A DNA stretch of 64,000 bases from Bacteroides clarus YIT 12056 (GCF_900129655.1 NZ_FQWK01000001.1:543013-607012); one strand, 5' to 3'; counted from the stretch's first letter, positions 19,032 to 27,782 are shown. The notes: generated by a model not told the origin, from the sequence alone. Translations and numbers: made by a program.

Positions 19032-20336
19032 TTATATTCTCGTTATTCTCGCTCCGAGCGCATTCAGCCGTCCTTCTATGTTCTGATATCCCCGGTCTAT
19101 CTGCTCGATGTTATGAATACGGCTGATACCGTCGGCGCTCATGGCGGCTATCAGCAAAGCGATGCCGGCACGGATATCCGGTGACGTCATATTACCGCCA
19201 CGCAGTTTGAAGCCGTGATTATGTCCGATTACTACGGCACGGTGCGGGTCGCACAGAATGATTTGCGCTCCCATATCTATCAGTTTATCCACAAAGAAGA
19301 GGCGGCTCTCAAACATTTTCTGATGAATCAACACACTGCCTTTTGCCTGTGTGGCGACTACCAGTAATACGCTCAGCAAGTCCGGTGTCAGGCCGGGCCA
19401 GGGAGCGTCGGCTATTGTCATGATAGAACCGTCGATAAAGGATTCTATCTGATAGGTGTCCTGTGCAGGTACATGGATATCATCACCCCGTTGTTCCATT
19501 TTGATGCCCAAACGCCGGAAACTGTCGGGGATGATACCTAAGTTTTCGTGCGAAACGTTCTTGATGGTTAGCTCGCTTTTCGTCATGGCCGCCATACCGA
19601 TGAAGCTTCCTACTTCAATCATGTCCGGAAGAATGGTATGGTCTGTTCCATGCAGTTCGTCTACCCCCTCGATGGTGAGCAGATTGGAAGCGATGCCTTC
19701 TATTTTTGCGCCCATACGGTTCAGCATCCGGCATAGCTGTTGTATGTAAGGCTCGCAGGCGGCATTGTAAATGGTTGTTTTACCTTTCGCCAGTACAGCC
19801 GTCATTACGATATTGGCGGTTCCCGTTACAGATGCTTCGTCCAGCAACATATAGCTTCCCTGCAACTGCCGGGCGGATATTTCGTAGACTTCCCGCCTTT
19901 CGTTGTAAACAAAGTCGGCTCCTAAATTCCGTATACCGATGAAATGTGTATCCAAACGGCGGCGTCCTATCTTGTCTCCGCCCGGTTTGGAAATCATAGC
20001 CTTGCCAAAGCGCGCTACCATTGGTCCTACGAGCATAACCGAACCGCGCAGGCTGGAGCATCTTTTCAGGAACTCGTCGCTCTCCAAATAGGCAAAATCA
20101 ACATTGGCCGCTTGAAAGCTGTATGTATCGATGCCTTTTTTCGATACGTTCACTCCCATATCCCGCATCAGTTGAATCAGGTTATTCACGTCCAGAATAT
20201 CCGGTATGTTGTGCACTGTCACCTCTTCGGCGGTGAGCAGCGTGGCGCAGATAATCTGCAACACCTCGTTCTTCGCTCCTTGAGGATAAATGTCACCGGA
20301 AAGGCTGTGTCCGCCTTCTATTACAAATGAGGCCAT
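19032..20336 (-). CDS. murA: UDP-N-acetylglucosamine 1-carboxyvinyltransferase, Asp-type active site
   Basis: 434 aa. Transfers enolpyruvate from PEP to UDP-GlcNAc, the first committed peptidoglycan step. The catalytic KN pair lies in PQGAKNEVL (K22, N23). The active-site loop reads SKPGGDKIGRRRLD, with Asp121 where E. coli MurA has Cys115, the residue alkylated by fosfomycin. In other bacteria this Cys-to-Asp change keeps activity and gives fosfomycin insensitivity. Between the DUF4290 gene and rimM; a heptad-repeat hairpin occupies the gap before its start. Confidence 0.96.
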   Translation of the reverse strand: MASFVIEGGHSLSGDIYPQGAKNEVLQIICATLLTAEEVTVHNIPDILDVNNLIQLMRDMGVNVSKKGIDTYSFQAANVDFAYLESDEFLKRCSSLRGSVMLVGPMVARFGKAMISKPGGDKIGRRRLDTHFIGIRNLGADFVYNERREVYEISARQLQGSYMLLDEASVTGTANIVMTAVLAKGKTTIYNAACEPYIQQLCRMLNRMGAKIEGIASNLLTIEGVDELHGTDHTILPDMIEVGSFIGMAAMTKSELTIKNVSHENLGIIPDSFRRLGIKMEQRGDDIHVPAQDTYQIESFIDGSIMTIADAPWPGLTPDLLSVLLVVATQAKGSVLIHQKMFESRLFFVDKLIDMGAQIILCDPHRAVVIGHNHGFKLRGGNMTSPDIRAGIALLIAAMSADGISRIHNIEQIDRGYQNIEGRLNALGARITRI

Positions 20337-20342
20337 GGAAGT

Positions 20343-20443
20343 AGTGGTTAGTGATTAGCGGTTAGTGATTAGCGATTAGTGGTGGAAGGGTGATGTCGTA
20401 TGGCATTAAAAGCTAATCACTGACCACTAATCGCTAATCGCTT
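20343..20443. repeat. Heptad-repeat hairpin element, copy B
   Basis: Left units GGTTAGTGATTAG and right units CTAATCACTGACCACTAATC form inverted arms (AGCGATTAGTGG/CCACTAATCGCT perfect). The centre is GTCGTATGGCAT. It lies inside a likely operon, between the DUF4290 gene and murA. Confidence 0.72.
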
Positions 20444-20446
20444 TAT

Positions 20447-21067
20447 TTAGTATTTTCTTTTATTATTTCTATTGTTATTCCTGTTGTTCTGATTATTCAT
20501 TTTCGGACGATAATTCTGCTCGATCCGTTCAGACATAAGGCGGAGAAGGTTATCGGTCATTTGCAGTTTGCCGTCGGACAGTTCTGCAAGGTCGTCCGCT
20601 ATTTTGCGGTCGTCGATAGTATCCTTATTCCAGGACATATAGTCTTTCTTCATGTGGTTGCATATCAGTGCAACGAGATTTTGCTTCTCGTCTCCTTCGG
20701 GGAAGTCGATGGCTTTCTTAATCAGTACTTCCAAAGTACGGCCGTAGTGGCGGTAACGTATTTTGGTACTGGGATAAGGGACTGTTTCCGGTTTGGTTTT
20801 CAAATTATCTTTGCGGATAATTTCGTATGGATAATCAATGTCCAGCTTGAAGTCGGACATGATGGCAAGATGGTCCCAAAGTTTATGCTTGAAATCGGGT
20901 ACATCACGCAAGTGGGGAAACATATTTCCCATGATGTTGATAATCGTGTTTGCACAACGTTGACGTTCGGAGCGGTTTTCGATTGTCAATGCGTGGTCTA
21001 CCATGTTTTGGATACTGCGTCCGTATTCGGGCAAAGGCATCCGTTTTTGTTGAGTATTATATTGCAT
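20447..21067 (-). CDS. DUF4290 family protein
   Basis: 206 aa soluble protein characteristic of Bacteroidetes. Residues 1-175 are mainly helical and charged (YNTQQKRMPLPEYGRSIQ is the usual family opening). The last ~25 residues form a low-complexity Asn/Arg/Lys tail ending RNNKRKY, suggesting contact with RNA or another polyanion. Flanked by two heptad-repeat hairpins, upstream of murA. Its function is not known. Confidence 0.85.
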   Translation of the reverse strand: MQYNTQQKRMPLPEYGRSIQNMVDHALTIENRSERQRCANTIINIMGNMFPHLRDVPDFKHKLWDHLAIMSDFKLDIDYPYEIIRKDNLKTKPETVPYPSTKIRYRHYGRTLEVLIKKAIDFPEGDEKQNLVALICNHMKKDYMSWNKDTIDDRKIADDLAELSDGKLQMTDNLLRLMSERIEQNYRPKMNNQNNRNNNRNNKRKY

Positions 21068-21078
21068 AATCTTTTAGT

Positions 21079-21191
21079 AATTAACGATTAATGATTAGTG
21101 ATTAGTGATTAATGATTAGTGTTTAGCGATTAGTAGGCTGCGCTATTATGCCGCATGGCATTAATCACTAATCACTAAACACTCATCACTA
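21079..21191. repeat. Heptad-repeat hairpin element, copy C
   Basis: Left arm of GATTAGTG/GATTAATG units, centre ATGCCGCATGGCAT, right arm of CACTAATC/CACTAAAC units. It fills the gap between tsaB and the DUF4290 gene. Confidence 0.72.
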
Positions 21192-21881
21192 AATAAGTTT
21201 TTTCGGTTGGCTCGCTACGAACTCTTTCAAATAGAACGGTTCGAAGTAGGCGACGTCTTTAAAATCTTCTTCGGCTATTGCCTTTTCCGCCAGTGGAAAC
21301 ATCATGCTTGCCAGTGGACGGATACCGTCGATGAAATGCGCATTGGGATGGACTATCTTTTCTTTGCATTTGGCCGCACCGTCACCGAAGAAGTAGACGG
21401 GGGACTTATCCAAGAACTCCCGGTATGAGTTTTCATCTACAATGTCCGCTGCTATGTCACGTACGGGTTTCAGTGCGCGGTCGTACACGGCGGCGTACAC
21501 TTCCATGCGCCGGGCGTCAATCATAGGGCACAGCAATGCATCTTCCGGTAAATCGTCGTGATAAAGCAACACCGGCACGCATTGCACCTTCAGGGTAGGA
21601 AGGCCGATGAGAGGCAGGTTCCGGCCATAACAAACGCCTTTCGCCATGGATACACCGATGCGTAATCCTGTGTACGAACCGGGGCCGCAACTTACGGCAA
21701 CGGCATCCAGCGGCATGGCATGGCTGTCGGCAAACGACAACGCCTCGTCCACGAATACTCCCAATGATACTGCGTGTGAAGGACCGTTCAGGTCTTCTTT
21801 TTTGAAAACGTTCTGCCCGTCTTCGCTCACAGCTACGGAGCAGGCTGAAGTGGACGTTTCAATGTGCAAGATACATGACAT
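21189..21881 (-). CDS. tsaB: tRNA threonylcarbamoyladenosine biosynthesis protein TsaB
   Basis: 230 aa from ATG 21881 (MSCILHIETSTSACSVAV). A longer frame reaches 21938, but the family begins at this ILxIETS motif. TsaB partners with TsaD and TsaE in making t6A on ANN-decoding tRNAs. The ASKHA-fold phosphate loop ETSTSACS and the conserved SCGPGSYTGLRIG are present. Divergent from yicC, with a TAAATTTG promoter upstream. Confidence 0.94.
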   Translation of the reverse strand: MSCILHIETSTSACSVAVSEDGQNVFKKEDLNGPSHAVSLGVFVDEALSFADSHAMPLDAVAVSCGPGSYTGLRIGVSMAKGVCYGRNLPLIGLPTLKVQCVPVLLYHDDLPEDALLCPMIDARRMEVYAAVYDRALKPVRDIAADIVDENSYREFLDKSPVYFFGDGAAKCKEKIVHPNAHFIDGIRPLASMMFPLAEKAIAEEDFKDVAYFEPFYLKEFVASQPKKLI

Positions 21882-21907
21882 AACTTCTATTCTGAATTTT
21901 ATTGTGG

Positions 21908-21915
21908 CAAATTTA
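21908..21915 (-). promoter_or_regulatory. -7 element for tsaB
   Basis: Minus-strand TAAATTTG fits TAnnTTTG, 27 bp before the 21881 start. Its position downstream of 21938 supports the shorter tsaB reading. Confidence 0.55.
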
Positions 21916-21978
21916 CGTGATTTGTTTCGATTACACAAGTTGTTTGTAGGAAAGCTTGGTTTGACATTTGCTCAAAGA

Positions 21979-22013
21979 ATTCTCAATGAATGCAATAAAT
22001 AATCATTGAGAAT
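21979..22013. promoter_or_regulatory. 11-bp inverted repeat between tsaB and yicC promoters
   Basis: ATTCTCAATGA and TCATTGAGAAT are perfect inverted arms separated by 13 bp. They end 4 bp before the yicC -7 element, so the site could be an operator. Confidence 0.5.
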
Positions 22014-22016
22014 AGC

Positions 22017-22024
22017 TATCTTTG
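22017..22024 (+). promoter_or_regulatory. -7 element for yicC-gmk group
   Basis: TATCTTTG fits TAnnTTTG, leaving an ~85-nt leader before ATG 22116. Confidence 0.6.
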
Positions 22025-22115
22025 TCGGATATTTTGGAGAAGAGTTACGGGCGAGAGAGATTTACGCGGATTGTAACTCTTTGATAATTAGCTAAGAAAA
22101 TAAAATTATACTGTT

Positions 22116-22994
22116 ATGATACAATCTATGACAGGCTATGGCAAAGCAACTGCCGAATTGCCCGATAAGAAAATCAATGTTGAAATTAAGTCGCTCAACA
22201 GCAAAGCTATGGATTTGTCTGCCCGTATCGCTCCGCTTTACAGGGAAAAGGAAATGGAAATCCGCAATGAAATATCCAGGATGCTGGAACGCGGCAAGGT
22301 CGATTTCAGCCTTTGGATTGAAAAGAAAGATGCGGAACAACTGGCCACTCCTATCAACCAGGAGTTGGTAGAGGCGTACTATAAGCGGATTAAGGAGATT
22401 TCCGCGTCTGCCGGTATCCCCGAACCTGCCGATTGGTTTGCTACACTGCTTCGTATGCCGGACGTAATGACGAAGAATGAAACGCAGGAATTGAGTGACG
22501 AGGAGTGGGCGGTGGCTCACGTAGCGGTAGAAGAGGCTATCGGGCATCTGATAGATTTCCGCAAGCAGGAAGGCGCGGCGTTGGAGAAGAAGTTCCGTGA
22601 GAAAATCGGGAATATAGCCCGGTTGCTTGAGTCGGTCGCCCCGTACGAGCAGGAACGGGTAGGAAAGGTCAAAGACCGTATCACGGATGCCCTTGAAAAG
22701 ACATTGAGCGTAGATTATGATAAGAACCGTTTGGAACAGGAACTTATCTACTATATTGAGAAACTTGATGTCAATGAAGAGAAGCAACGTCTTTCCAATC
22801 ATCTGAAATACTTTATCAGCACGCTCGAGAGCGGCAGCGGACAAGGCAAGAAGTTAGGCTTTATCGCGCAGGAGATGGGACGCGAAATCAATACTTTGGG
22901 CAGTAAATCCAATCACGCTGAAATGCAGAAGATTGTAGTGCAGATGAAAGATGAGTTGGAGCAGATTAAGGAACAAGTCCTGAATGTGATGTAA
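22116..22994 (+). CDS. yicC: YicC/YloC family endoribonuclease
   Basis: 292 aa, typical length. The conserved opening MIQSMTGYGKA and the C-terminal signature GKKLGFIAQEMGREINTLGSKS define the family, which in other bacteria acts as an RNA endonuclease or RNase adaptor. Mostly helical, with a central DUF1732-type segment. First gene of a plus-strand group with gmk, as in many bacteria where yicC precedes gmk. Confidence 0.93.
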   Translation: MIQSMTGYGKATAELPDKKINVEIKSLNSKAMDLSARIAPLYREKEMEIRNEISRMLERGKVDFSLWIEKKDAEQLATPINQELVEAYYKRIKEISASAGIPEPADWFATLLRMPDVMTKNETQELSDEEWAVAHVAVEEAIGHLIDFRKQEGAALEKKFREKIGNIARLLESVAPYEQERVGKVKDRITDALEKTLSVDYDKNRLEQELIYYIEKLDVNEEKQRLSNHLKYFISTLESGSGQGKKLGFIAQEMGREINTLGSKSNHAEMQKIVVQMKDELEQIKEQVLNVM

Positions 22995-23066
22995 GGAACA
23001 AGTCCCGAATATTCATGCAGCGTATTAAATAGTAAATTGTCAATCGTCAAATAGCAAATACCATAG

Positions 23067-23630
23067 ATGGGTAAACTGATTATATTTTCCGCCCCCTCCG
23101 GTTCGGGCAAGTCCACAATTATCAACTATCTGCTGACGCAGAACCTGAACCTGGCTTTTTCTATCTCCGCAACCAGCCGTCCGCCACGCGGCGCCGAACG
23201 GAATGGTGTGGAATATTTCTTCCTCGCTCCTGAAGAGTTCCGGAGCCGCATCGCCAATGATGAGTTTCTGGAATACGAAGAAGTGTATCAGGACCGCTTT
23301 TACGGAACGCTGAAAGCGCAGGTGGAAAAGCAGTTGGCGGCCGGACAGAATGTTGTATTCGACGTAGATGTAGTGGGCGGTTGTAATATCAAGAAATTCT
23401 ACGGAGAGCGTGCCTTGTCCGTTTTTATCCAGCCGCCCTCGGTGGAAGAACTGCGGAAGCGTTTGGTAGGCCGCGGCACGGATGCTCCCGAAGTAATTGA
23501 GAGCCGTGTGGCGAAAGCCGAATACGAACTGGGTTTCGCGCCGAAGTTCGATACGGTGATTGTGAACGATGATTTGGAGACGGCTAAAGCGGAAGCTTTA
23601 AAAGTAATAACTCAATTCTTGAACCGATGA
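23067..23630 (+). CDS. gmk: Guanylate kinase
   Basis: 187 aa. Phosphorylates GMP to GDP with ATP. The P-loop SAPSGSGKST is at residues 8-17. The GMP-binding part has SATSRPPRGAERNGVEYFF, and the lid region RGTDAPEVIESRVAKA follows. Length and layout fit the family. It overlaps the next gene by ATGA. Confidence 0.96.
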   Translation: MGKLIIFSAPSGSGKSTIINYLLTQNLNLAFSISATSRPPRGAERNGVEYFFLAPEEFRSRIANDEFLEYEEVYQDRFYGTLKAQVEKQLAAGQNVVFDVDVVGGCNIKKFYGERALSVFIQPPSVEELRKRLVGRGTDAPEVIESRVAKAEYELGFAPKFDTVIVNDDLETAKAEALKVITQFLNR

Positions 23631-23836
23631 AGCGGACAAAAATCAAAAAGCTATCGCCGAGAGCCAATAAGCTCCTGTTAGTCCTGAATATCGTTCTGTT
23701 CCTGGGAGCTATTGTTTTGGCTATATTGAATGTCGACCTGAAGGAATACACTCCGACCGCAGCCATGCTTATCGTGATGTTCATAAGCGGCGTAAATATT
23801 TACGGCTGTTGGAAGCGTCTGAAAGGAGAACTTTGA
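23627..23836 (+). CDS. Small two-helix membrane protein
   Basis: 69 aa with a basic N-terminus (MKRTKIKKLSPR), two hydrophobic segments (about residues 16-36 and 43-60) and a basic end. It begins at the ATGA overlap with the gmk stop, so its translation is probably coupled. No family recognised. Size and pattern recall a short transmembrane hairpin similar in style to the 28038-28211 product. Predicted inner-membrane. Confidence 0.65.
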   Translation: MKRTKIKKLSPRANKLLLVLNIVLFLGAIVLAILNVDLKEYTPTAAMLIVMFISGVNIYGCWKRLKGEL

Positions 23837-23890
23837 TAGCATAGTCTCCGGCATTTTTTAATTCTCAATTCTTAATTTTCAATTTACCAA

Positions 23891-24457
23891 GTGAATATAG
23901 GTATTTTCAGCGGTTCGTTCAATCCGGTACATATCGGACATCTGGCTCTTGCCAATTATCTTTGTGAATACGAAGGGTTGGACGAGGTTTGGTTTATGGT
24001 GACACCGCATAATCCGCTGAAAGAAGAAGTTTCTCTGATGAGCGATGAGCTTCGCCTGAAGCTGGTGCGGCTTGCCATCGAGGGGTATCCCAAGTTCCGG
24101 GCTTCCGATTTCGAGTTTCATCTGCCGCGCCCGTCTTATACCGTCCATACGCTTGATAAATTGAAACAGGCTTACCCGCAGGATACTTTCCACCTTATCA
24201 TAGGTTCTGATAACTGGGCGCTCTTTTCCCGCTGGTATCAGTCGGAGCGTATTCTTGCGGAAAACTTTATTCTTATTTATCCCCGTCCCGGTTATGCGGT
24301 GGACGGGAATACTTTACCTCAAAATGTAAAACTGGCCTCTTCGCCCACATTCGAAATAAGTTCTACCTTTATCCGCCAGGCGATGGAAGAGGGCAGGGAC
24401 GTGCGCTATTTCCTGCATCCGGCTGTCTATGAAGCGTTGAGACAAACTAATCTGTAA
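23891..24457 (+). CDS. nadD: Nicotinate-nucleotide adenylyltransferase
   Basis: 188 aa. Makes deamido-NAD from nicotinate mononucleotide and ATP. The nucleotidyltransferase motif [11 protein letters not shown] holds the HxGH signature. The C-terminal [13 protein letters not shown] corresponds to the second ATP-contact motif ISSTxIR. The start looks like GTG at 23891, giving [12 protein letters not shown]. Follows the small membrane gene by ~50 bp and continues into the next gene after 5 bp. Confidence 0.94.
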   Translation: MNIGIFSGSFNPVHIGHLALANYLCEYEGLDEVWFMVTPHNPLKEEVSLMSDELRLKLVRLAIEGYPKFRASDFEFHLPRPSYTVHTLDKLKQAYPQDTFHLIIGSDNWALFSRWYQSERILAENFILIYPRPGYAVDGNTLPQNVKLASSPTFEISSTFIRQAMEEGRDVRYFLHPAVYEALRQTNL

Positions 24458-24462
24458 AATAA

Positions 24463-24900
24463 ATGAATAACTTAGAGAATTCGCAGGCGCCTTACAACTT
24501 CGGTGTATGTGCCTCTGCCGATTGTACGAAACGCTTTACCTGCCTGCGCTATATAGCCTTGCGGAACGCTTCCCCGCAATATCCGTTCCTGCCTACGCTT
24601 AGTCCCCGGAAGTTGGAGTCGATGAAAGGAGAGTGCGAATATTACCGTCCGAATACGCCGGTGCGCTACGCCCGCGGTTTCACCCGGGTGGCAGAGTTGC
24701 TGACGGTTCGGGTGGCGGGCACATTCCGCTTGCGGCTTATTTCCTACTTCGGGCGTAAGAACTATTACCTCGCCCGTAAAGGGGAATACCTTATTGACCC
24801 TACGGCCCAGCAGTACATTGTCAGCCAGGCGGAAGCTCTCGGCCTGCGGCTTGATGACTACTTCGACGAGTACGTAGAACGGTATGACTGGTGGGGATAG
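24463..24900 (+). CDS. DUF6078-like hypothetical protein
   Basis: 145 aa, 5 bp after nadD on the same strand. No signal peptide. The pattern CASADCTKRFTCLRYIA followed by a later ECEYYRP gives four Cys that could bind metal. The family name is from memory and uncertain. It is rich in Tyr and Arg, and its role is unknown. Confidence 0.6.
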   Translation: MNNLENSQAPYNFGVCASADCTKRFTCLRYIALRNASPQYPFLPTLSPRKLESMKGECEYYRPNTPVRYARGFTRVAELLTVRVAGTFRLRLISYFGRKNYYLARKGEYLIDPTAQQYIVSQAEALGLRLDDYFDEYVERYDWWG

Positions 24901-24937
24901 CCGGCTGAAATGCAGCGTAATGTGGCTGCCCCATGGC

Positions 24938-25079
24938 GGGAACTCCGGTTTCCTTAAAGGGAAACGTCAGTTTCCTACGGTAGAAACTTCGGTTTCCCTG
25001 CTTGGAAATTCGGGTTTCCTTTAAGGGGAACGGGCGTTTCCATTAGGGAAACAGCCGTCTTCTCCGGTGGAAACGGAAA
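24938..25079. repeat. Tandem array of GGAAAC-N4-GTTTCC palindromes
   Basis: Five palindromic units follow one another every ~21-23 bp (24938-24953, 24959-24975, 24981-24997, 25004-25019, 25025-25041), with a sixth degenerate one to ~25076. Each has arms close to GGAAAC/GTTTCC and a variable 4-5 bp centre; spacers are 4-6 bp. Confidence 0.75.
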
Positions 25080-25085
25080 TACGCC

Positions 25086-26324
25086 TTATTCAAGGCATTC
25101 GTCGAGGTCGCGTATAATCTGCTCTTTGTCCATGTGCTGTCCTATGAAGACTATCTTCTGCATACGGTCTCCGTACTTATCATCCCAGTCACGCATCAGG
25201 CCGGGTTCCTGACGCATTAATTCAATCAGGTCTTCTTCGGGTGCTGTGGCATACCACAAGCCGGCTTCGGTCAGTTGCTTCTGGGCGCCTGCCTGTTCAA
25301 AGAGGTAGGACATGTCGCGGTTGTGGCTGAAATAGCATACGCCTTTGGCACGGATGATGTTGCGGCTCCATCTGGTGGCGATGAAGTGGTCGAATTTGTG
25401 AATGTCGAATGCCGGACGGCGGTAGTAAACGAAAGTGCCGATGCCGTACTCTTCCACTTCGCCCCCTTCGTGATGGTGATGATGGTGTCCGTGCGCTTCG
25501 TGACGGTGCTCGTGTTCTTCGTGAGGATGCGCATGCCCGTCTTCATGGTGGCGGTGATGTCCGTGCGCTTCTTTCTCTTCCTCTTCGGTGGCCTGTTTCT
25601 CTATTCCGCGAATCCATTCCGCCGAAGTAGCCACCCGTTCAAAGTCGAACATGCCTGTATGGATAATCTTCTTTAAATTCACATCCGCGTAATTGCATTC
25701 GATGATTTCGGCCGCGGGTTGCAGGGTACGTATGATCAGCTTGATGCGTTCCAGCTCTTCGGGCTTTACTTCCGTCGCCTTGTTCAGAAGAATGATATTA
25801 CAGAATTCAATCTGCCGGATGATAAGATTTTCAATGTCTTCTTCGTCAATCCCTTTCCGGGTAAGGTCGTCGCCGCAGGAGAATTCGCTTTGCAGGCGCA
25901 GGGCGTCCACTACGGTAGTGATGCAGTCCAAGCGGCAGATGCCATACTTGGTGTACATGCCGCCCAGGCGGGGAATGGAGCAGATGGTCTGCGCGATGGG
26001 TTCCGGTTCGCAGATGCCGCTGGCTTCGATGACGATATAATCGAAACGCTCCATCCGCATGATTTCGCCTATTTGCTCTATCAAGTCCGTTTTCAGCGTA
26101 CAACAGATGCAACCGTTTTGAAGCGCAACGAGGCTTTCGTCTTTCTTGCCCACAACGCCGCCTTTTTGGATGAGGTCTGCATCGATGTTTACCTCGCCTA
26201 TGTCATTGACGATAACCGCGAATCTGATACCTTGTTTATTGGCGAGAATATGGTTTACCAAGGTCGTTTTGCCACTGCCCAGATAACCGGTAAGGAGTAG
26301 TACGGGAATTTCTTTTGTTGTCAT
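25086..26324 (-). CDS. COG0523 (CobW/ZNG1-like) metal GTPase with His-rich loop
   Basis: 412 aa. The Walker A motif GYLGSGKTTLVNH is at ~13-24, the metal-binding GCICCTL at ~70, and a G-domain guanine motif in LLNKATE. Residues ~248-290 form an exceptionally His-rich insert (for example HGHHHHHHEGG) that likely holds zinc or another transition metal. The C-terminal CobW_C domain ends the protein. Such proteins deliver Zn(II) to metalloenzymes. The substrate cannot be told from sequence. Confidence 0.9.
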   Translation of the reverse strand: MTTKEIPVLLLTGYLGSGKTTLVNHILANKQGIRFAVIVNDIGEVNIDADLIQKGGVVGKKDESLVALQNGCICCTLKTDLIEQIGEIMRMERFDYIVIEASGICEPEPIAQTICSIPRLGGMYTKYGICRLDCITTVVDALRLQSEFSCGDDLTRKGIDEEDIENLIIRQIEFCNIILLNKATEVKPEELERIKLIIRTLQPAAEIIECNYADVNLKKIIHTGMFDFERVATSAEWIRGIEKQATEEEEKEAHGHHRHHEDGHAHPHEEHEHRHEAHGHHHHHHEGGEVEEYGIGTFVYYRRPAFDIHKFDHFIATRWSRNIIRAKGVCYFSHNRDMSYLFEQAGAQKQLTEAGLWYATAPEEDLIELMRQEPGLMRDWDDKYGDRMQKIVFIGQHMDKEQIIRDLDECLE

Positions 26325-26385
26325 ATCGTTTTGAAATCTCTTTTAACGGGGAGTAAATGTAGACAATATTATTAAATAAAAAAAT

Positions 26386-26417
26386 AGAGGCGGGGAACAT
26401 TGTATCTTCCCGCCTCT
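26386..26417 (-). terminator. Terminator of second glutamate dehydrogenase
   Basis: AGAGGCGGGGAA pairs with TTCCCGCCTCT (one bulge), followed on the minus strand by ATTTTTTTATTT. Confidence 0.8.
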
Positions 26418-26444
26418 GTTTTATTATACTATGGCTGTCTGTTC

Positions 26445-27782
26445 TTACAGAATACCTTGTGCCATCATGGCTTTGGCTACTTTCATGAATCCGGCAACGT
26501 TAGCTCCCTTCACATAGTTCACGTAACCGTTCTCTTCCGTACCGTATTGCACGCAAGCGGCGTGGATATTCTTCATGATGCTTTTCAGCTTCTCGTCTAC
26601 TTCTTCGGAGCTCCAACCCAGTTTGATGGAGTTCTGAGTCATTTCCAGACCCGATACCGATACACCGCCGGCGTTGGCCGCCTTACCCGGAGCATACAGA
26701 ATCTTGGCTTCCTGGAATACTTTGATGGCTTCGGGAGTAGAAGGCATGTTGGCGCCTTCGGATACCGCCATTACACCGTTGGCGATAAGTTTTCTGGCAT
26801 CGTCACCGTTGATTTCATTCTGAGTGGCGGACGGCAAGGCAATATCCGCTTTTTCACTCCAGGGACGTGCGCCTTCTACGTATTTAACGCCCGGATATTG
26901 CTCTGCATATTCGCGGATACGTCCACGGTAGAGGTTCTTCAACTCCATGATGTAATCCAGTTTTTCACGGTCGATACCTGCGGGGTCGTATATGTAACCG
27001 TCGGAGTCGGACATCGTTAAAACTTTACCGCCCATTTCCAATACTTTCTCGGCAGTGTACTGGGCTACGTTACCCGAACCGGAAATCAGACAGGTCTTAC
27101 CTTTAAGGTCTGTGCCTTTGGTTTTCAGCATTTCCAGCAAGAAGTAGATGTTACCGTAACCCGTAGCTTCCGGACGGATCAGCGAACCGCCGAATTCGCG
27201 GCCTTTTCCTGTAAATGTTCCGGTAAACTCGTGGGTCAGCTTCTTGTACATACCGAACATGAAACCTACTTCACGGCCGCCTACACCGATGTCACCGGCG
27301 GGAACGTCAGTCTCGGGACCGATGTGACGCCACAGTTCCAGCATGAAAGCCTGAACGAAGCGCATAACCTCTGCGTTTGACTTGCCGCGCGGAGAGAAGT
27401 CCGAACCGCCTTTACCGCCACCCATAGGCAGGGTAGTCAGTGAGTTTTTGAAAGTCTGTTCGAAAGCAAGGAATTTCAGAATGGACAGGTTCACGGAAGC
27501 GTGGAAGCGGATACCGCCTTTGTACGGACCGATGGCGTTGTTGTGCTGTACACGGTAACCCATGTTGGTTTGTACGTTACCCTTGTCATCCACCCAAGTA
27601 ACACGGAATTGGTAAACGCGATCGGGGATGCAAAGACGTTCAATCAGATTGGCTTTGTCAAACTCCGGATGTTTGTTGTACTCTTCTTCAATGGTAGAAA
27701 GAACTTCTTCTACTGCCTGATGATACTCCGGTTCGTTGGGGAACCGTCTTTTCAAATCTTCTAATACCTTAGCTGCATTCAT
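26445..27782 (-). CDS. gdhA: Glutamate dehydrogenase
   Basis: 445 aa, hexameric NADP-type GDH. It carries the canonical SGSGNVAQYTAEK nucleotide fold, the SDSDG cofactor loop and SEGANMPSTPEA, and PMGGGKGGSDFSPRGKS at the glutamate site. It probably does the main ammonia assimilation, while the variant copy at 9251 may serve another cofactor or direction. Preceded by a TACTTTTG promoter with a ~140-nt leader that holds a degenerate repeat hairpin. Confidence 0.95.
   Translation of the reverse strand: MNAAKVLEDLKRRFPNEPEYHQAVEEVLSTIEEEYNKHPEFDKANLIERLCIPDRVYQFRVTWVDDKGNVQTNMGYRVQHNNAIGPYKGGIRFHASVNLSILKFLAFEQTFKNSLTTLPMGGGKGGSDFSPRGKSNAEVMRFVQAFMLELWRHIGPETDVPAGDIGVGGREVGFMFGMYKKLTHEFTGTFTGKGREFGGSLIRPEATGYGNIYFLLEMLKTKGTDLKGKTCLISGSGNVAQYTAEKVLEMGGKVLTMSDSDGYIYDPAGIDREKLDYIMELKNLYRGRIREYAEQYPGVKYVEGARPWSEKADIALPSATQNEINGDDARKLIANGVMAVSEGANMPSTPEAIKVFQEAKILYAPGKAANAGGVSVSGLEMTQNSIKLGWSSEEVDEKLKSIMKNIHAACVQYGTEENGYVNYVKGANVAGFMKVAKAMMAQGIL

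Noticed and set aside
22092..22844. 250-codon antisense frame over yicC
   Set aside because: yicC has clear family motifs in the sense frame; the antisense frame shows no recognisable domain.
24938..25079. Possible CRISPR array
   Set aside because: Repeats are only 16-17 bp palindromes with 4-6 bp spacers, and no cas genes are present.
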